Shown piece by piece: positions 41,028 to 50,478 of a DNA stretch of 64,000 nt. Source of the stretch: Bacillota bacterium. Lineage in GTDB: Bacteria; Bacillota; Negativicutes; CTSoil-072. Numbering within the stretch: position 1 is the stretch's first letter; each line of letters starts with the position of its first letter. The notes below the pieces were generated by a model. That model saw only the letters and a list, made by a program, of their open reading frames with translations, did no database searches and was not told where the DNA came from. The position numbers and the translations under genes were made by a program. The stretch spans positions 62,001 through 126,000 of the forward strand of contig JAGFZV010000004.1 in the NCBI GenBank assembly GCA_017889545.1, read 5' to 3'.

Positions 41028-42584
41028 ATGAGAGTGGGATTAATCCAAGCGCAAGCGAATGACATTCAAGATTATCAAAATGCGGCTGACAAACTCATGA
41101 TTATGATTCGGCAAACGGCAAAAGCACATGATTTGGTTCTTGTTCCGGAGTGCGCATTCCCAGCTTATTATTTAGAAAAACGGGAAGCGGATATTGCAGC
41201 GATTTTGGAAAAAACCACAGTTTTGTTGAATGAAGTGAAAATGATTGCCAGGGAAAACCGTTCTTATGTCGCGTTTGGTTATGTTGAAAGAGAGGACAAC
41301 CGCTTATATAACACAGCGTTATTGATTGATCGAAACGGCAATGAGCTGGTAAAGAAACGGAAGTCATACCTGTGGCATATTGATCGTCTGTGGTTTTCCG
41401 AAGGAGAAGATCTTGCTGTAGCCGATACGGACTTCGGAAGGATTGGTCTGGTTATCTGCTGTGATGCAAGATCGCCGGAAATAGTCAGATTAGCGGCTTT
41501 AGAAGGAGCAGCTTTAATTATTGATTTGGCCAACTTAACTGCTACCGGTCCGGATATTGCGGCGCTTCATAATGCACAGAGTGCGTATTTGCTGTCTGTC
41601 CGTGCATTGGAAAATAAAGTATGGCTGGCGATGGCGGATAAATGGGGCGTGGAGACTCATAGTATCACATATGCTGGTCGATCCGCCGTGTATGGGCCGG
41701 ACGGAAGTTGTCATTACCAGGCAGGGTCTGATGCGGATGAGATTGTTTCAGTTGACATCCCGACTGATAAGAATGGAAAGATTTTACGCGAAACCAACAA
41801 CCTCATCCCAAGCCGCTGTCCTGATCTATACAAATTGCTTGTTGAACCGACTGACTCATTACCTATAAAAAAAGTGATTGAACAACCGGTAATTATATCT
41901 GAAATAACGCCGTATATTTCAACGGCAGCCGGCGACCTGTCGGCGGTGGATTATATTTCCATGATCCGAAGATTGAGTGTGCATGGAAGCCGTTTGATTT
42001 GCATGCCCCCCAGCCATTTGGCTATTGAAGACCTTCGAAATGATCTTTGCGCAGAAATTCCTGTTGAGGGCATGGTTATTGCTACGATGATTGAAAAAGG
42101 GGAAAGCAAAAGTTATGTTTTTAATAAAAATGGATTGATTTCGATCTATCAAAATGCTCATAAAAATGGTGGCAAGCCTTTTGTTCTTGAAACCTCATGG
42201 GGCAATGTAGGAATTTTGCACGACGAGGAGGGTCTAATTCCGGAATGGGGCAGGGCCATTATGCTGGCAGGAGCTGATTGCCTGGTTTGGCCCAACCGTC
42301 TTTCCGCATCCATAGTTACTCCGGTTGCCAAGACAAGGGCTGCGGAAAATCGCATGTTTGTTGCCGTTGCACAATCCGGAACATCTCCTTCCATGGGTCA
42401 AATTATTGATCCAAATGGTATAGTTGTGGCTTCTACATTGCAAGAACAGAGCAAGCAAGCGTGTGGAACGTATACTTGTTTTGCCAACAGCCGAATGAAA
42501 AACTTGGTACCGGGAACGCATGTTGTATATGATCGCCATCCTGCAGCTTACAAAAAATTGATATGTGAAGAACAAGGTTGTTAA
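41028..42584 (+). CDS. Tandem nitrilase-superfamily protein with degenerate second domain
   Basis: The 518-residue protein has two carbon-nitrogen hydrolase domains. The first (about 1-260) keeps the catalytic set: E41 in VPECAFP, K112 in KKRKSYLW and C144 in VICCDARSPE. The second (about 285-510) aligns by eye with the same fold: ICMPPSHL, YQNAHKNG, GILHDEEGLIPEWGR and RAAENRMFVAVAQSG. It has lost glutamate, lysine and cysteine at all three catalytic positions. The first domain is likely an amidase or nitrilase of unknown substrate; the second may be structural or regulatory. GAGGGGAGA favours the ATG at 41028. Confidence 0.85.
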   Translation: MRVGLIQAQANDIQDYQNAADKLMIMIRQTAKAHDLVLVPECAFPAYYLEKREADIAAILEKTTVLLNEVKMIARENRSYVAFGYVEREDNRLYNTALLIDRNGNELVKKRKSYLWHIDRLWFSEGEDLAVADTDFGRIGLVICCDARSPEIVRLAALEGAALIIDLANLTATGPDIAALHNAQSAYLLSVRALENKVWLAMADKWGVETHSITYAGRSAVYGPDGSCHYQAGSDADEIVSVDIPTDKNGKILRETNNLIPSRCPDLYKLLVEPTDSLPIKKVIEQPVIISEITPYISTAAGDLSAVDYISMIRRLSVHGSRLICMPPSHLAIEDLRNDLCAEIPVEGMVIATMIEKGESKSYVFNKNGLISIYQNAHKNGGKPFVLETSWGNVGILHDEEGLIPEWGRAIMLAGADCLVWPNRLSASIVTPVAKTRAAENRMFVAVAQSGTSPSMGQIIDPNGIVVASTLQEQSKQACGTYTCFANSRMKNLVPGTHVVYDRHPAAYKKLICEEQGC

Positions 42585-42711
42585 AGGAAGTTTCCAATAT
42601 TAGGACGAACCTATATTAGACTGGGCTATTGGTTTTAAGGAGCATGAAATTCAACCATAACCGGTGAATGGCATGTTTTTTACCTAACGCTTGTGTGCAA
42701 GGAGGAGGGGT

Positions 42712-43356
42712 ATGGATAACATTGTTCTTTTCGATGAAAATGCAGAGCAATATGATCAGTGGTTTGAACGAAATCAACATATTCTGGCTTCTGAAATCGC
42801 AGCAATCAAGCTGGTAATACCGAATTTTAGCAAAGGGATCGAAATTGGTGTGGGTACAGGGGTCTTTGCGGCGCAACTTGGTATTCAACATGGCGTTGAA
42901 CCGGCCAAACACATGCGTGAGAAAGCTTCAGCAAGAGGAATACAGGTTATTGATGCGCTGGCCGAGCACTTGCCGATTGAGAATGAAGTCTATGATTTTG
43001 TTATGATGGTTACTGTGGATTGCTTTTTAAAGGATATTTTACAGGCATTCAAAGAGGTTTGGCGGATTTTAACAGTCAATGGCTATTTTATTGTTGCCTT
43101 TATCGATAAAAATGCACCATTGGGCAGAATTTACGATCTGAAAAAGCACACCAGTGAATTTTATAAACCGGCAGTTTTCCATTCGGCGTGTGAGATCAGG
43201 GCTTATTTGCAGAAAGCTGGTTTTGCCGTTGTGGGTGAGCGTCAAACGATTTTTGATTTGGAAAATAAATTGCAAGAAAGTAAACCTGGTGTTGGTGAAG
43301 GCGTGTTTGCCATAATGAAAGCAAGAAAAATATCGATGCAGTGCGACCGGGCCTAG
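42712..43356 (+). CDS. Class I SAM-dependent methyltransferase
   Basis: The 214-residue protein has the methyltransferase Rossmann motif GIEIGVGTGVFAAQLG near residue 45, an acidic loop HGVEPAKHM, AEHLPIENEVYDFVMM (motif III) and a post-motif helix. The layout is that of the Methyltransf_11 (UbiE/small-molecule) group; the substrate is unknown. GGAGGAGGGG precedes the ATG at 42712. It is followed 38 bases later by a dehydrogenase gene. Confidence 0.85.
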   Translation: MDNIVLFDENAEQYDQWFERNQHILASEIAAIKLVIPNFSKGIEIGVGTGVFAAQLGIQHGVEPAKHMREKASARGIQVIDALAEHLPIENEVYDFVMMVTVDCFLKDILQAFKEVWRILTVNGYFIVAFIDKNAPLGRIYDLKKHTSEFYKPAVFHSACEIRAYLQKAGFAVVGERQTIFDLENKLQESKPGVGEGVFAIMKARKISMQCDRA

Positions 43357-43393
43357 GAAGGGTATTCAATAGTATAAGAATGGGAGGGTAATT

Positions 43394-44350
43394 ATGAGAA
43401 ACACAATATTCCTTAACGTGGAAAAACTGGACTTTGATCACAAGCTTGATTTTTCGCTGCTTAACAGAATGACGAATGTTACAAAGTATGACGAAAGCAG
43501 TAATGAAGAGATTTTGCAAAGAGTTCAGGATCAGCACATTGTCATTACGAAAGAATTACCTATAGGGGCGGATATTATTCGTCAGCTGCCAGCATCTGTA
43601 CAACTGATTTGCGAAGCCGGGACCGGATATAACAATATCGATATTGCCGCTGCAAGAGAAAAGAATATTGCTGTTTGCAATGTTCCCGGTTATAGCAGCG
43701 AAGCAGTTGCGCAATTGGCAATTTCCGGAATACTAAACCTATGTTCTTCAATGAAGTTACAGCAAGTGATGCTTCAACGAAACAACTTTGATAATTTCAC
43801 CAAGCACCTAATGGTGCCGCATATCGAAGTGCAAAATAAGACACTGGGAATCGTGGGCAGTGGCGGGATTGGGCGTCAGGTGATTAAAATTGCTCTGGCT
43901 TTGGGGATGAAGATTCTTGTGCATAACCGTACGCCAAAACAATGGGATGATCTTAGAATACAGTCTGTCAATCTGGAAGATTTACTCAAACAAAGTGATT
44001 TTGTTACGCTTCATTGTCCGCTTACTGTCGATACAAAGCACCTCATTAACAAAGAGAGATTGAATTTAATGAAGCCATCCTCCTTCATTATTAACACGTC
44101 CCGCGGTGCGCTTATCAAAGAAGCGGATTTGATTGAAGCTTTACAAAACGGAAAAATCGCCGGTGCGGCGCTTGATGTTCAGGATCCTGAACCTCCTGAC
44201 ATGAAAAATCCTTTATTTTCCATGGACAACGTCATTCTGACACCGCATATCGGGTGGAAATGCCTTGAGTCAAGGCAAAGGCTGATTGATTTATTGACAG
44301 GAAATATTGATGCTTTTATTCAGGGCAAAGCAATCAATGTGATTAATTAA
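43394..44350 (+). CDS. D-isomer-specific 2-hydroxyacid dehydrogenase
   Basis: The 318-residue NAD-linked enzyme interconverts 2-hydroxy and 2-keto acids. The NAD fold is GIVGSGGIGRQVIKIALALGM near residue 155. The catalytic triad is seen as the arginine in NTSRGALI, the glutamate in DVQDPEPPD and the histidine in LTPHIGW. The precise substrate (glycerate, lactate or phosphonate-like) is not determinable. GGGAGG precedes the ATG. Confidence 0.9.
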   Translation: MRNTIFLNVEKLDFDHKLDFSLLNRMTNVTKYDESSNEEILQRVQDQHIVITKELPIGADIIRQLPASVQLICEAGTGYNNIDIAAAREKNIAVCNVPGYSSEAVAQLAISGILNLCSSMKLQQVMLQRNNFDNFTKHLMVPHIEVQNKTLGIVGSGGIGRQVIKIALALGMKILVHNRTPKQWDDLRIQSVNLEDLLKQSDFVTLHCPLTVDTKHLINKERLNLMKPSSFIINTSRGALIKEADLIEALQNGKIAGAALDVQDPEPPDMKNPLFSMDNVILTPHIGWKCLESRQRLIDLLTGNIDAFIQGKAINVIN

Positions 44351-44370
44351 ACAGGTATTGTTCCTTAAAG

Positions 44371-44394
44371 AAAACTTGGCTAACGCCAAGTTTT
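44371..44394 (+). terminator. Terminator after the dehydrogenase gene
   Basis: A perfect 10-bp stem AAAACTTGGC / GCCAAGTTTT with a TAAC loop lies 20 bases after the stop. Confidence 0.85.
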
Positions 44395-44415
44395 CGTCAT
44401 TCTGAGGCAAGTCAT

Positions 44416-44557
44416 ATTTATCCTTCACACAGCCTGTAAGCCCCCGCCCTCTTATGTCGGGGACTAACAGGCTGTAGCTCGAAGTAAATTCGACTAAACT
44501 TCAGGTGGAGTTGCACCCAAAGGGTACAGGCAACTCCATCTGAAGTAAGTCTACATT
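44416..44557. repeat. Two-hairpin repeated element, copy B
   Basis: This 142-bp copy of the element at 23356-23514 has the same ends. It lacks about 17 bases within the left hairpin loop. In the right stem one pair has changed on both sides (ACTTCAGG with CTGAAGT, against ACTTAAGG with CTTAAGT in copy A), so pairing is kept. It fills much of the 320-base gap before the DUF2339 gene. Confidence 0.75.
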
Positions 44558-44670
44558 TATCGCATGGGTCCTTTAGAAAAAATGGGAAGAAAATAAGAAT
44601 GATTTAGATGTCTTCATGGCGAAATACACATATGCTCCACTTAACCATTCAAAGAATAGGAGACAAAGAA

Positions 44671-46485
44671 ATGGAGAAACAGCTGGAAGAATTAATTGTT
44701 GAAGTCCGGCAACTGAAAGAAAGGGTTGCCTATCTGGAACAAAAAACTGGATTTTCCGCTGATATTGGTTCTAAACCGCAAGTAGGAGAGCAATTTATCT
44801 CGACGGCAGAAAACCCGAGCCCCCAACGAATGAAAATTATTTTGCGGCCGAAAAACAAATTTTCTTTATCAGGAATGAGTGAAGAAAAGTTGGCGGGAAC
44901 CTGGTTTAACCGGGTTGGTATTATCGCTATTATGCTGGCGGTAGCCTTTTTTCTTAAATGGTCGTTCGATAATCATCTTATTGGAGAGCTTGGAAGAATC
45001 GTGATCGGTATTGTCATCGGATTGAGTTTTCTGGGCGGGGGCGAATATTTTCAACGCCGCAAATTTTTCGTCTATGGGCAAGGGTTTACCGGGGGCGGAA
45101 TAGCCATTCTTTATTTTTCCATTTTCGCAGCTTTTGTGTTTTACCACCTAATTTCCCAGCCGGTTGCTTTCCTGCTGATGGTTTTGATTACAATGGCGGC
45201 CTCTTTGCTTGCTGTCCGTTACGATTCTGTGGTTATAGGGGTTATGGGGATCGTCGGAGGGTTTGCCACCCCGTTTTTATTAAGCAGCGGTCAGAGCAAC
45301 CGCATAATTTTGTTTACCTATATTGCTATTTTGGATCTTGGGGTTTTAGTGGTTGCTTACTACAAAAAGTGGCCGGTATTTAATTATCTGACATTTTTCT
45401 TTACTTATATTTCATTTGCAGCCGGATTAGCCGGGATCCGGACACCCTACTATTATGCGACTTTTGATACGGTTTCTTTCAGTTATCTGACGTTGTTCTT
45501 TTTAATTTATTTAGCAGTTCCCTTTTCGCGCAATATACGGCTTAAAGAAAGTTTTCTCTGGACGGATATCAAGCTCATTCTGTTGAATGCAGTCATTTAT
45601 TTTGCTTTATCGTACACATTGTTAAATCCTCACATCCATGATTGGATTGGGTTTTGGGCGGTTTTTCTAGGAACGATGTATCTTTTATTGGGATTGTTTA
45701 TTTACCGTCGCCATTTGGAAGCCAAAAACCTCAGCCTGACTCTTTTGGCGATAGCCGCAGGCTTTATGACAGTGGCTATTCCTTTGCAATTTAACGGTTA
45801 TTGGATTTCAATGGCCTGGGCAATGGAAGCTGTGATTGTTTTTTATCTTAGTTTTAAAATCAACCCTAATAAAATCCCAGCTGTCGGATTTTTGATTTTG
45901 ATCCTGACATTCCTTTCTTTAACCATTCAACCCTTTCGGATTACCGGCAATGAACCATCGGTTCTATTAAATAAAGCAGCGGTCGCCTACCTCGTCTTTA
46001 TATTGGCTATGGCGCTGATTTCCTGGCTTTATCATCGGCAAACCAAAGAGGCCAAAGTTTTTCGCAACTTTGACTTCATGCTTTTCATGCTCGTCAGCTT
46101 AAATTTGGTGATCATTCTATTTTTCACACTGGAAACTAACGCATATTTCGATTATTTGAGGCGATTGGCGCAACGTCAGGAAGCATATTCATTACTGAAT
46201 ACTCAAAAATTGGCAATTTCTATTATTTGGGGATTGCACGCTGCGACATTGATTGTTCTGGGGTTTTGGCGTCGGATGAAAGGGATCCGGTGGTTTGGAC
46301 TCGGTTTCTTGGGCGTTGTTGTTCTCAAAGTATTTTTTTATGATTTGTCGAACCTTTCTACTCCCAACCGGATTATGTCGTTCATGGGATTAGGCGTGAT
46401 CTTGCTTGCGATTTCCTGGCTTTACCATCGTTACAAAAATCAAATTCGGGGAGGGAATGATGATGAAAGCCAATCCGGGCAATAG
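44671..46485 (+). CDS. DUF2339 membrane protein
   Basis: The 604-residue protein starts with a short coiled coil (MEKQLEELIVEVRQLKERVAYLE). A KLAGTWFNRVGIIAIMLAVAFFLKW segment follows, the DUF2339 hallmark, and then about fourteen or more hydrophobic helices to the C-terminus. Function is unknown. The ATG at 44671 follows AATAGGAG; an upstream start at 44608 has no RBS. It overlaps the DUF3999 gene by 23 bases, a pairing that recurs in other bacteria to my knowledge and suggests a joint envelope role. Confidence 0.85.
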   Translation: MEKQLEELIVEVRQLKERVAYLEQKTGFSADIGSKPQVGEQFISTAENPSPQRMKIILRPKNKFSLSGMSEEKLAGTWFNRVGIIAIMLAVAFFLKWSFDNHLIGELGRIVIGIVIGLSFLGGGEYFQRRKFFVYGQGFTGGGIAILYFSIFAAFVFYHLISQPVAFLLMVLITMAASLLAVRYDSVVIGVMGIVGGFATPFLLSSGQSNRIILFTYIAILDLGVLVVAYYKKWPVFNYLTFFFTYISFAAGLAGIRTPYYYATFDTVSFSYLTLFFLIYLAVPFSRNIRLKESFLWTDIKLILLNAVIYFALSYTLLNPHIHDWIGFWAVFLGTMYLLLGLFIYRRHLEAKNLSLTLLAIAAGFMTVAIPLQFNGYWISMAWAMEAVIVFYLSFKINPNKIPAVGFLILILTFLSLTIQPFRITGNEPSVLLNKAAVAYLVFILAMALISWLYHRQTKEAKVFRNFDFMLFMLVSLNLVIILFFTLETNAYFDYLRRLAQRQEAYSLLNTQKLAISIIWGLHAATLIVLGFWRRMKGIRWFGLGFLGVVVLKVFFYDLSNLSTPNRIMSFMGLGVILLAISWLYHRYKNQIRGGNDDESQSGQ

Positions 46486-47776
46486 AAAAATTCCAACAAG
46501 GTTTTTTACTCATTTCTTACTCCTGTTTTTGTTTGTTCTAGCAGTTCTCTTTCCTGTTCCGGTATGGGGCGCTGAAAGTGATTTCCGCACCCGCGCTTAT
46601 ATCAGCCTGGATGCTTCTTCACCTGCCTATCACTTTTTGGAACTTCCCGATGAAGTAGTAAGTCAAACCCAACCAGGACTTCCGGATTTGCGAATTTACA
46701 GCAATGAAGAAGAGATCCCTTATGCATTGATAACGGATCAAGAGTTGTTGGCATCCGCAAGACGGGAACGGGTTCAAGTACTCAACAAGGGAATAGACTC
46801 AGCAGGGAACTTGAGTTTCGAGATCGAGATCCCTCAAAATAGATGGATTCATCAAATCAACTTTATGAGTCCGGATAAAAATTTTATTTACCAGGTTCAG
46901 GTGGAAGGCAGCAGGGACGAGCGCGAATGGGTGAATTTACTATCGGATAGTACGATTTTTGATTTGACGAAAGAGCAAAAGAGCCGTCATATGGAAGTGA
47001 ATCTCCCGAAGACAAACTTTCGTTATCTGCGTGCCACTGTATTTCGCGGTGTTAAGGGAACTTTAAATCTTGAAGGGATCGAATTGGCTTATGTCAATCC
47101 AACATTAATGGTGGCAGGGCTCAAAGAGCGTCCCTATGAGTTCCGTCTTGAAACCAGCAAAGACGGTATGCAAGAATGCATTTTTGATTTATATCATTCT
47201 CGTCTTCCCAGTAGAGAGTTGGAGATTATCACGGGTGCCGAAAATTTTAATAGAATGGCAGAAATATATGATAGTGAGAATAACAAAGATTGGAACTTTG
47301 TTACGAAAGGAGAATTATATTCTTATCAGTTGGACAAACTTGCGGCCAAACAACTGATTATCAAATTCAAAACAAATCGCCGCTATCTCAAGTTGAAAAT
47401 CTATCATCAAAATAACCCTCCCTTATCGATCCGGGAGATCAAGATTCGAGGCATTAATCCGGCGGTAGTTTTTGAGGCTGATCCGGCAAAAAAATATTTC
47501 TTGTATTGGAACAGTAACCAAATTAAAGCTCCGATCTATGACATTCAAAAATTTAAGGATAATCTGGATTACAGCAAAATGCCCCGTGTATCCATGGGAC
47601 CGGAAGAAGAAAACAAGGCGTTCCAGTTTAAAGATATCCGTCCTTGGACAGAACGAAATTCATGGCTGTTGCAGATTAGTCTGGTTGCTATTGCGGCAGT
47701 CCTTCTGATAGTTATTTTCCGCAGCATTCGCAGCATATCTTCCGGTAAAGGCAACGAAAAGAACAGAAAAGAATGA
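46463..47776 (+). CDS. DUF3999 secreted/membrane-anchored protein
   Basis: The ~437-residue protein has an N-terminal signal (FFTHFLLLFLFVLAVLFPVPVWG), a long beta-rich extracytoplasmic region starting ISLDASSPAYHFLELPDEV, and a C-terminal transmembrane helix (LLQISLVAIAAVLLIVIF) with a basic tail. The domain is of the DUF3999 type and has jelly-roll-like repeats (INFMSPDKNFIYQVQVEGSRD). GGGGAGGG favours the third of three consecutive ATGs (46463). It is translationally coupled to DUF2339 upstream. Confidence 0.8.
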   Translation: MKANPGNRKIPTRFFTHFLLLFLFVLAVLFPVPVWGAESDFRTRAYISLDASSPAYHFLELPDEVVSQTQPGLPDLRIYSNEEEIPYALITDQELLASARRERVQVLNKGIDSAGNLSFEIEIPQNRWIHQINFMSPDKNFIYQVQVEGSRDEREWVNLLSDSTIFDLTKEQKSRHMEVNLPKTNFRYLRATVFRGVKGTLNLEGIELAYVNPTLMVAGLKERPYEFRLETSKDGMQECIFDLYHSRLPSRELEIITGAENFNRMAEIYDSENNKDWNFVTKGELYSYQLDKLAAKQLIIKFKTNRRYLKLKIYHQNNPPLSIREIKIRGINPAVVFEADPAKKYFLYWNSNQIKAPIYDIQKFKDNLDYSKMPRVSMGPEEENKAFQFKDIRPWTERNSWLLQISLVAIAAVLLIVIFRSIRSISSGKGNEKNRKE

Positions 47777-47785
47777 CTGATCATA

Positions 47786-47814
47786 TTGCTTTATTTGGAA
47801 ATCATTGTTATATT
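47786..47814 (+). promoter_or_regulatory. Promoter of the TetR-type gene
   Basis: TTGCTT (47786-47791), a 17-base spacer and TATATT (47809-47814) lie about 110 bases before the TetR gene. This is a moderate match to sigma-A. Confidence 0.45.
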
Positions 47815-47923
47815 AAAAGTAGAATGACTTATAATGAAAATTCCATCGATAATACAAAAAACGTTGAGATACGAAGTATTGCACTTTAATTTAAAGATAT
47901 AATGTCAGGAGGACACAATTTTG

Positions 47924-48487
47924 ATGAAACCTAAGGCGTTAAAGACAAAAAATAAAATTATTGGTGTAGCTTTTGAACTAATGCAGCAACAAGGCTACGA
48001 AGGTACAACAGTGGAAGAAATTATTAAGTATGCAAATATTTCGGTCGGAACGTTTTATCACTATTTCAAGTCGAAGGCGGAGATTCTCCAAGAGGCTTAT
48101 AAAACGCTGGACAAATACTTTGAAGAATATGTTGCAGATCGATTGCTTGCTGTATCTTCGCCAACAGAACAGATTGTCGCTTTTTTTCATCATTATGCCT
48201 TACACACTGCCACCGTTGGAGTGGAAAATATCCGGTCAATTTATAGCATGAATAATCCCATGTTCACCAAAAGACGGCAGATGGAAATCATTTTAGAAGA
48301 TATTATAAGAAATGGGCAAGCGAAGGGTGAAATCATCACTGCGATGAGTGCCGAAGAAATCAGAATGTACTTTTTCGTCTTAATGAGAGGTCTTGTAAAT
48401 GATTGGTGTATTCATAACGGCAACTATGATCTTGAAGAAACGACCGATAAATTTATAAAAACACAAATTAGGGCATTTAAGCCGTAA
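47924..48487 (+). CDS. TetR/AcrR-family transcriptional regulator
   Basis: The 187-residue protein has the TetR helix-turn-helix at residues ~10-55: TKNKIIGVAFELMQQQGYEG, TTVEEIIKYANISVGTFYHYF and KSKAEIL. The C-terminal part is the variable ligand-binding domain. AGGAGG at 47907-47912 suits a TTG at 47921 (spacing 8) or this ATG (spacing 11). It is monocistronic with its own terminator, and no target operon is obvious; the DUF2339/DUF3999 pair or itself are candidates. Confidence 0.88.
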   Translation: MKPKALKTKNKIIGVAFELMQQQGYEGTTVEEIIKYANISVGTFYHYFKSKAEILQEAYKTLDKYFEEYVADRLLAVSSPTEQIVAFFHHYALHTATVGVENIRSIYSMNNPMFTKRRQMEIILEDIIRNGQAKGEIITAMSAEEIRMYFFVLMRGLVNDWCIHNGNYDLEETTDKFIKTQIRAFKP

Positions 48488-48506
48488 TCCTACGCCGATC
48501 ATATCA

Positions 48507-48540
48507 AAAGCCTTTATTGCTGAAGGCTTTTTCTTTTTAT
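48507..48540 (+). terminator. Terminator after the TetR gene
   Basis: AAAAGCCTT / AAGGCTTTTT with loop TATTGCTG is followed by CTTTTT. Confidence 0.8.
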
Positions 48541-48757
48541 CGAGAAATGCAGTGTATATTAGCATGAAATACGGGAAGAAGTGTATGGAGTACATTTTTT
48601 TAAAAAAATGGAGGATATTCCCTTATGCATATAGAAAATAGAGAATAATAAGATAATTCTTTCTGTTAGAACATAAGGAGAAATAGCCAATTGTCATAGG
48701 CGTAATGTCAGTCGGAGTCAGGGAAATTATTCTAATGGCTTAGGAGAGGACAATACT

Positions 48758-49762
48758 GTGAGTGACAATGTCGTTTTTGAACAGGAAGTTCGAATCGCAT
48801 TTGAAAATTATTTACACACATTTTTTGTTGAACGGGATTATAAGAAAACGGTTCGTTTATTTCATCCCCAAATATGCGGATTTGGCACCGCCGGTGATGA
48901 AACCGCATTTTCGTATGAAGACAGTCTTTCTTTATCTGCTCGTGATATTGCACAGTGTCCGGATCCAATTGTCTATGAACTGGCTTTTGCGAAAGTGATT
49001 GAGTTAACGGATCATGTCGGGGTTGTCATGGCTGGAATGAATATCGCAGGAAGTATTAGTGACGTGCCGTTTAGAGTTGATCATTTACGGACTACTGCAA
49101 TTTTCGTTAAAATGGGACGGCGATGGTTGATCCAGCATTTGCATTTGTCTCAAGAACAAACTAATTTAAGTAAAGGGGAAGCGTATCCTTTAAAAGAACT
49201 TGCGAATAAGACTCAGCTGTTGGAACAGATGGTTAGCGAACGAACGCAAGAATTGACGAAGGCTCTTAAGAAGATTGAAATGATTGCCATTACCGATAAC
49301 TTGACAGGGATTTATAATCGCCGAAAGTTTGATGAGGTCTTGGCATATGAAATACAGCGCACTAAGCGATTTGGGGAACCGATGTCGATTATTTTGGGAG
49401 ACATTGATCGCTTTAAAAAGGTAAATGATAGACATGGACATTTGGTGGGCGATGAAGTGCTAAAAATTATTAGCCGCCTTTTTCAGAATAACTTGCGGCA
49501 AGTGGATGTATTGGCTCGTTGGGGCGGAGAAGAATTTATTGTTTTGTTACCGGGAACAGCAGGGGCTGAAGCGGTAACGACAGCGGAAAAACTTCGACAA
49601 TTGGTGAAAAAATCTCAAAATGAGTATCAAGTATTTCTTACCATGAGTTTTGGCGTTGCCGAGTATTTGTCGGGAGATAGTGTGGATACCTTGCTCAAAA
49701 AGGCGGACTTGGCTTTATACAGAGCAAAAGGAAAGGGTCGAAACAGGGTTGAAATGGAATAA
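48758..49762 (+). CDS. Diguanylate cyclase with N-terminal NTF2-like (SnoaL) domain
   Basis: The 334-residue protein has a C-terminal GGDEF domain with the active motif GGEEF at 256-260 and an I-site RQVD at 247-250 spaced five residues before it, so product inhibition by c-di-GMP is likely. The N-terminal ~130 residues resemble the NTF2/SnoaL fold (LHTFFVERDYKKTVRLFHPQICGFG, HLRTTAIFVKMGRRWLIQHLH), which may bind a small ligand. A coiled-coil linker (about 145-175) joins them. GGAGAGG precedes the GTG. The protein is soluble. Confidence 0.9.
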   Translation: MSDNVVFEQEVRIAFENYLHTFFVERDYKKTVRLFHPQICGFGTAGDETAFSYEDSLSLSARDIAQCPDPIVYELAFAKVIELTDHVGVVMAGMNIAGSISDVPFRVDHLRTTAIFVKMGRRWLIQHLHLSQEQTNLSKGEAYPLKELANKTQLLEQMVSERTQELTKALKKIEMIAITDNLTGIYNRRKFDEVLAYEIQRTKRFGEPMSIILGDIDRFKKVNDRHGHLVGDEVLKIISRLFQNNLRQVDVLARWGGEEFIVLLPGTAGAEAVTTAEKLRQLVKKSQNEYQVFLTMSFGVAEYLSGDSVDTLLKKADLALYRAKGKGRNRVEME

Positions 49763-49765
49763 CAA

Positions 49766-49808
49766 AAAACTCCTGTCAAATCAAGCTGCATGCTGACAGG
49801 AGTTTTTT
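49766..49808 (+). terminator. Terminator after the diguanylate cyclase gene
   Basis: AAAAAACTCCTGTCA / TGACAGGAGTTTTTTT forms a strong stem with a central loop. Confidence 0.85.
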
Positions 49809-49850
49809 TGGTTGCTTTTTATGGTAATGGTGTGAGAAAAACGGTATATG

Positions 49851-50285
49851 TTATCCGATATTGGAATCGATGATAAAGTCTTCGCCAAATTTTCTCTGAT
49901 GAGCTTGCGCATATGCATCGACAAATTCTTGATCCGAGCACGGTTCAAGCTCTATTCGCAGCTCTTCAATCAGATCCTGATCCATTAATTGTATCGCCAA
50001 CGCGAAATCAATCATTTTGCCATTTAGACTAACAAAATTGAAATCTTGCTCAGCTTCGCGAAAATAATTTTTCAGCTCGGGCGACATGGCGTCGGGGGCT
50101 GACGCGATCCATTCATAAACGATATCACCTTGTTTTGTCAATTCACTATTGTACGGAGAAATATCGTCCGCACTTAATTCGGACGGCTTTCCAAGGTTGT
50201 TTTCCCAATCACTGATCGCGTTTTCTAACGAATCGCCTACGCCAAGAATGCCTTTCCCTACGTGGATGAGGTAATATTTTTCCAT
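49851..50285 (-). CDS. Hypothetical acidic protein
   Basis: This 144-residue protein starts MEKYYLIHVGKGILGVGDSL and is mostly helical and acidic, with no signal peptide, cysteine motif or recognised family. The minus-strand AAAGGAGGA seven bases before 50285 fixes the start; the open frame continues upstream to 50372 but lacks an RBS there. Confidence 0.65.
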   Translation of the reverse strand: MEKYYLIHVGKGILGVGDSLENAISDWENNLGKPSELSADDISPYNSELTKQGDIVYEWIASAPDAMSPELKNYFREAEQDFNFVSLNGKMIDFALAIQLMDQDLIEELRIELEPCSDQEFVDAYAQAHQRKFGEDFIIDSNIG

Positions 50286-50478
50286 AAAGATCCTCCTTTT
50301 TTGCGTGTCATGCAGCGGTAGACCTTCTAACAGCAAAATGATCTCTGCAATAGTGTCATCGTAGGAAACCATAACTCACTTATATTATACAATTATAGTC
50401 AGAAAATTACAAAAATAACTTCAAGCAAACTTGTCTCGTCGGTTAGATCTACGTTCGTGAAACGTCCCGCGTTTGTTT

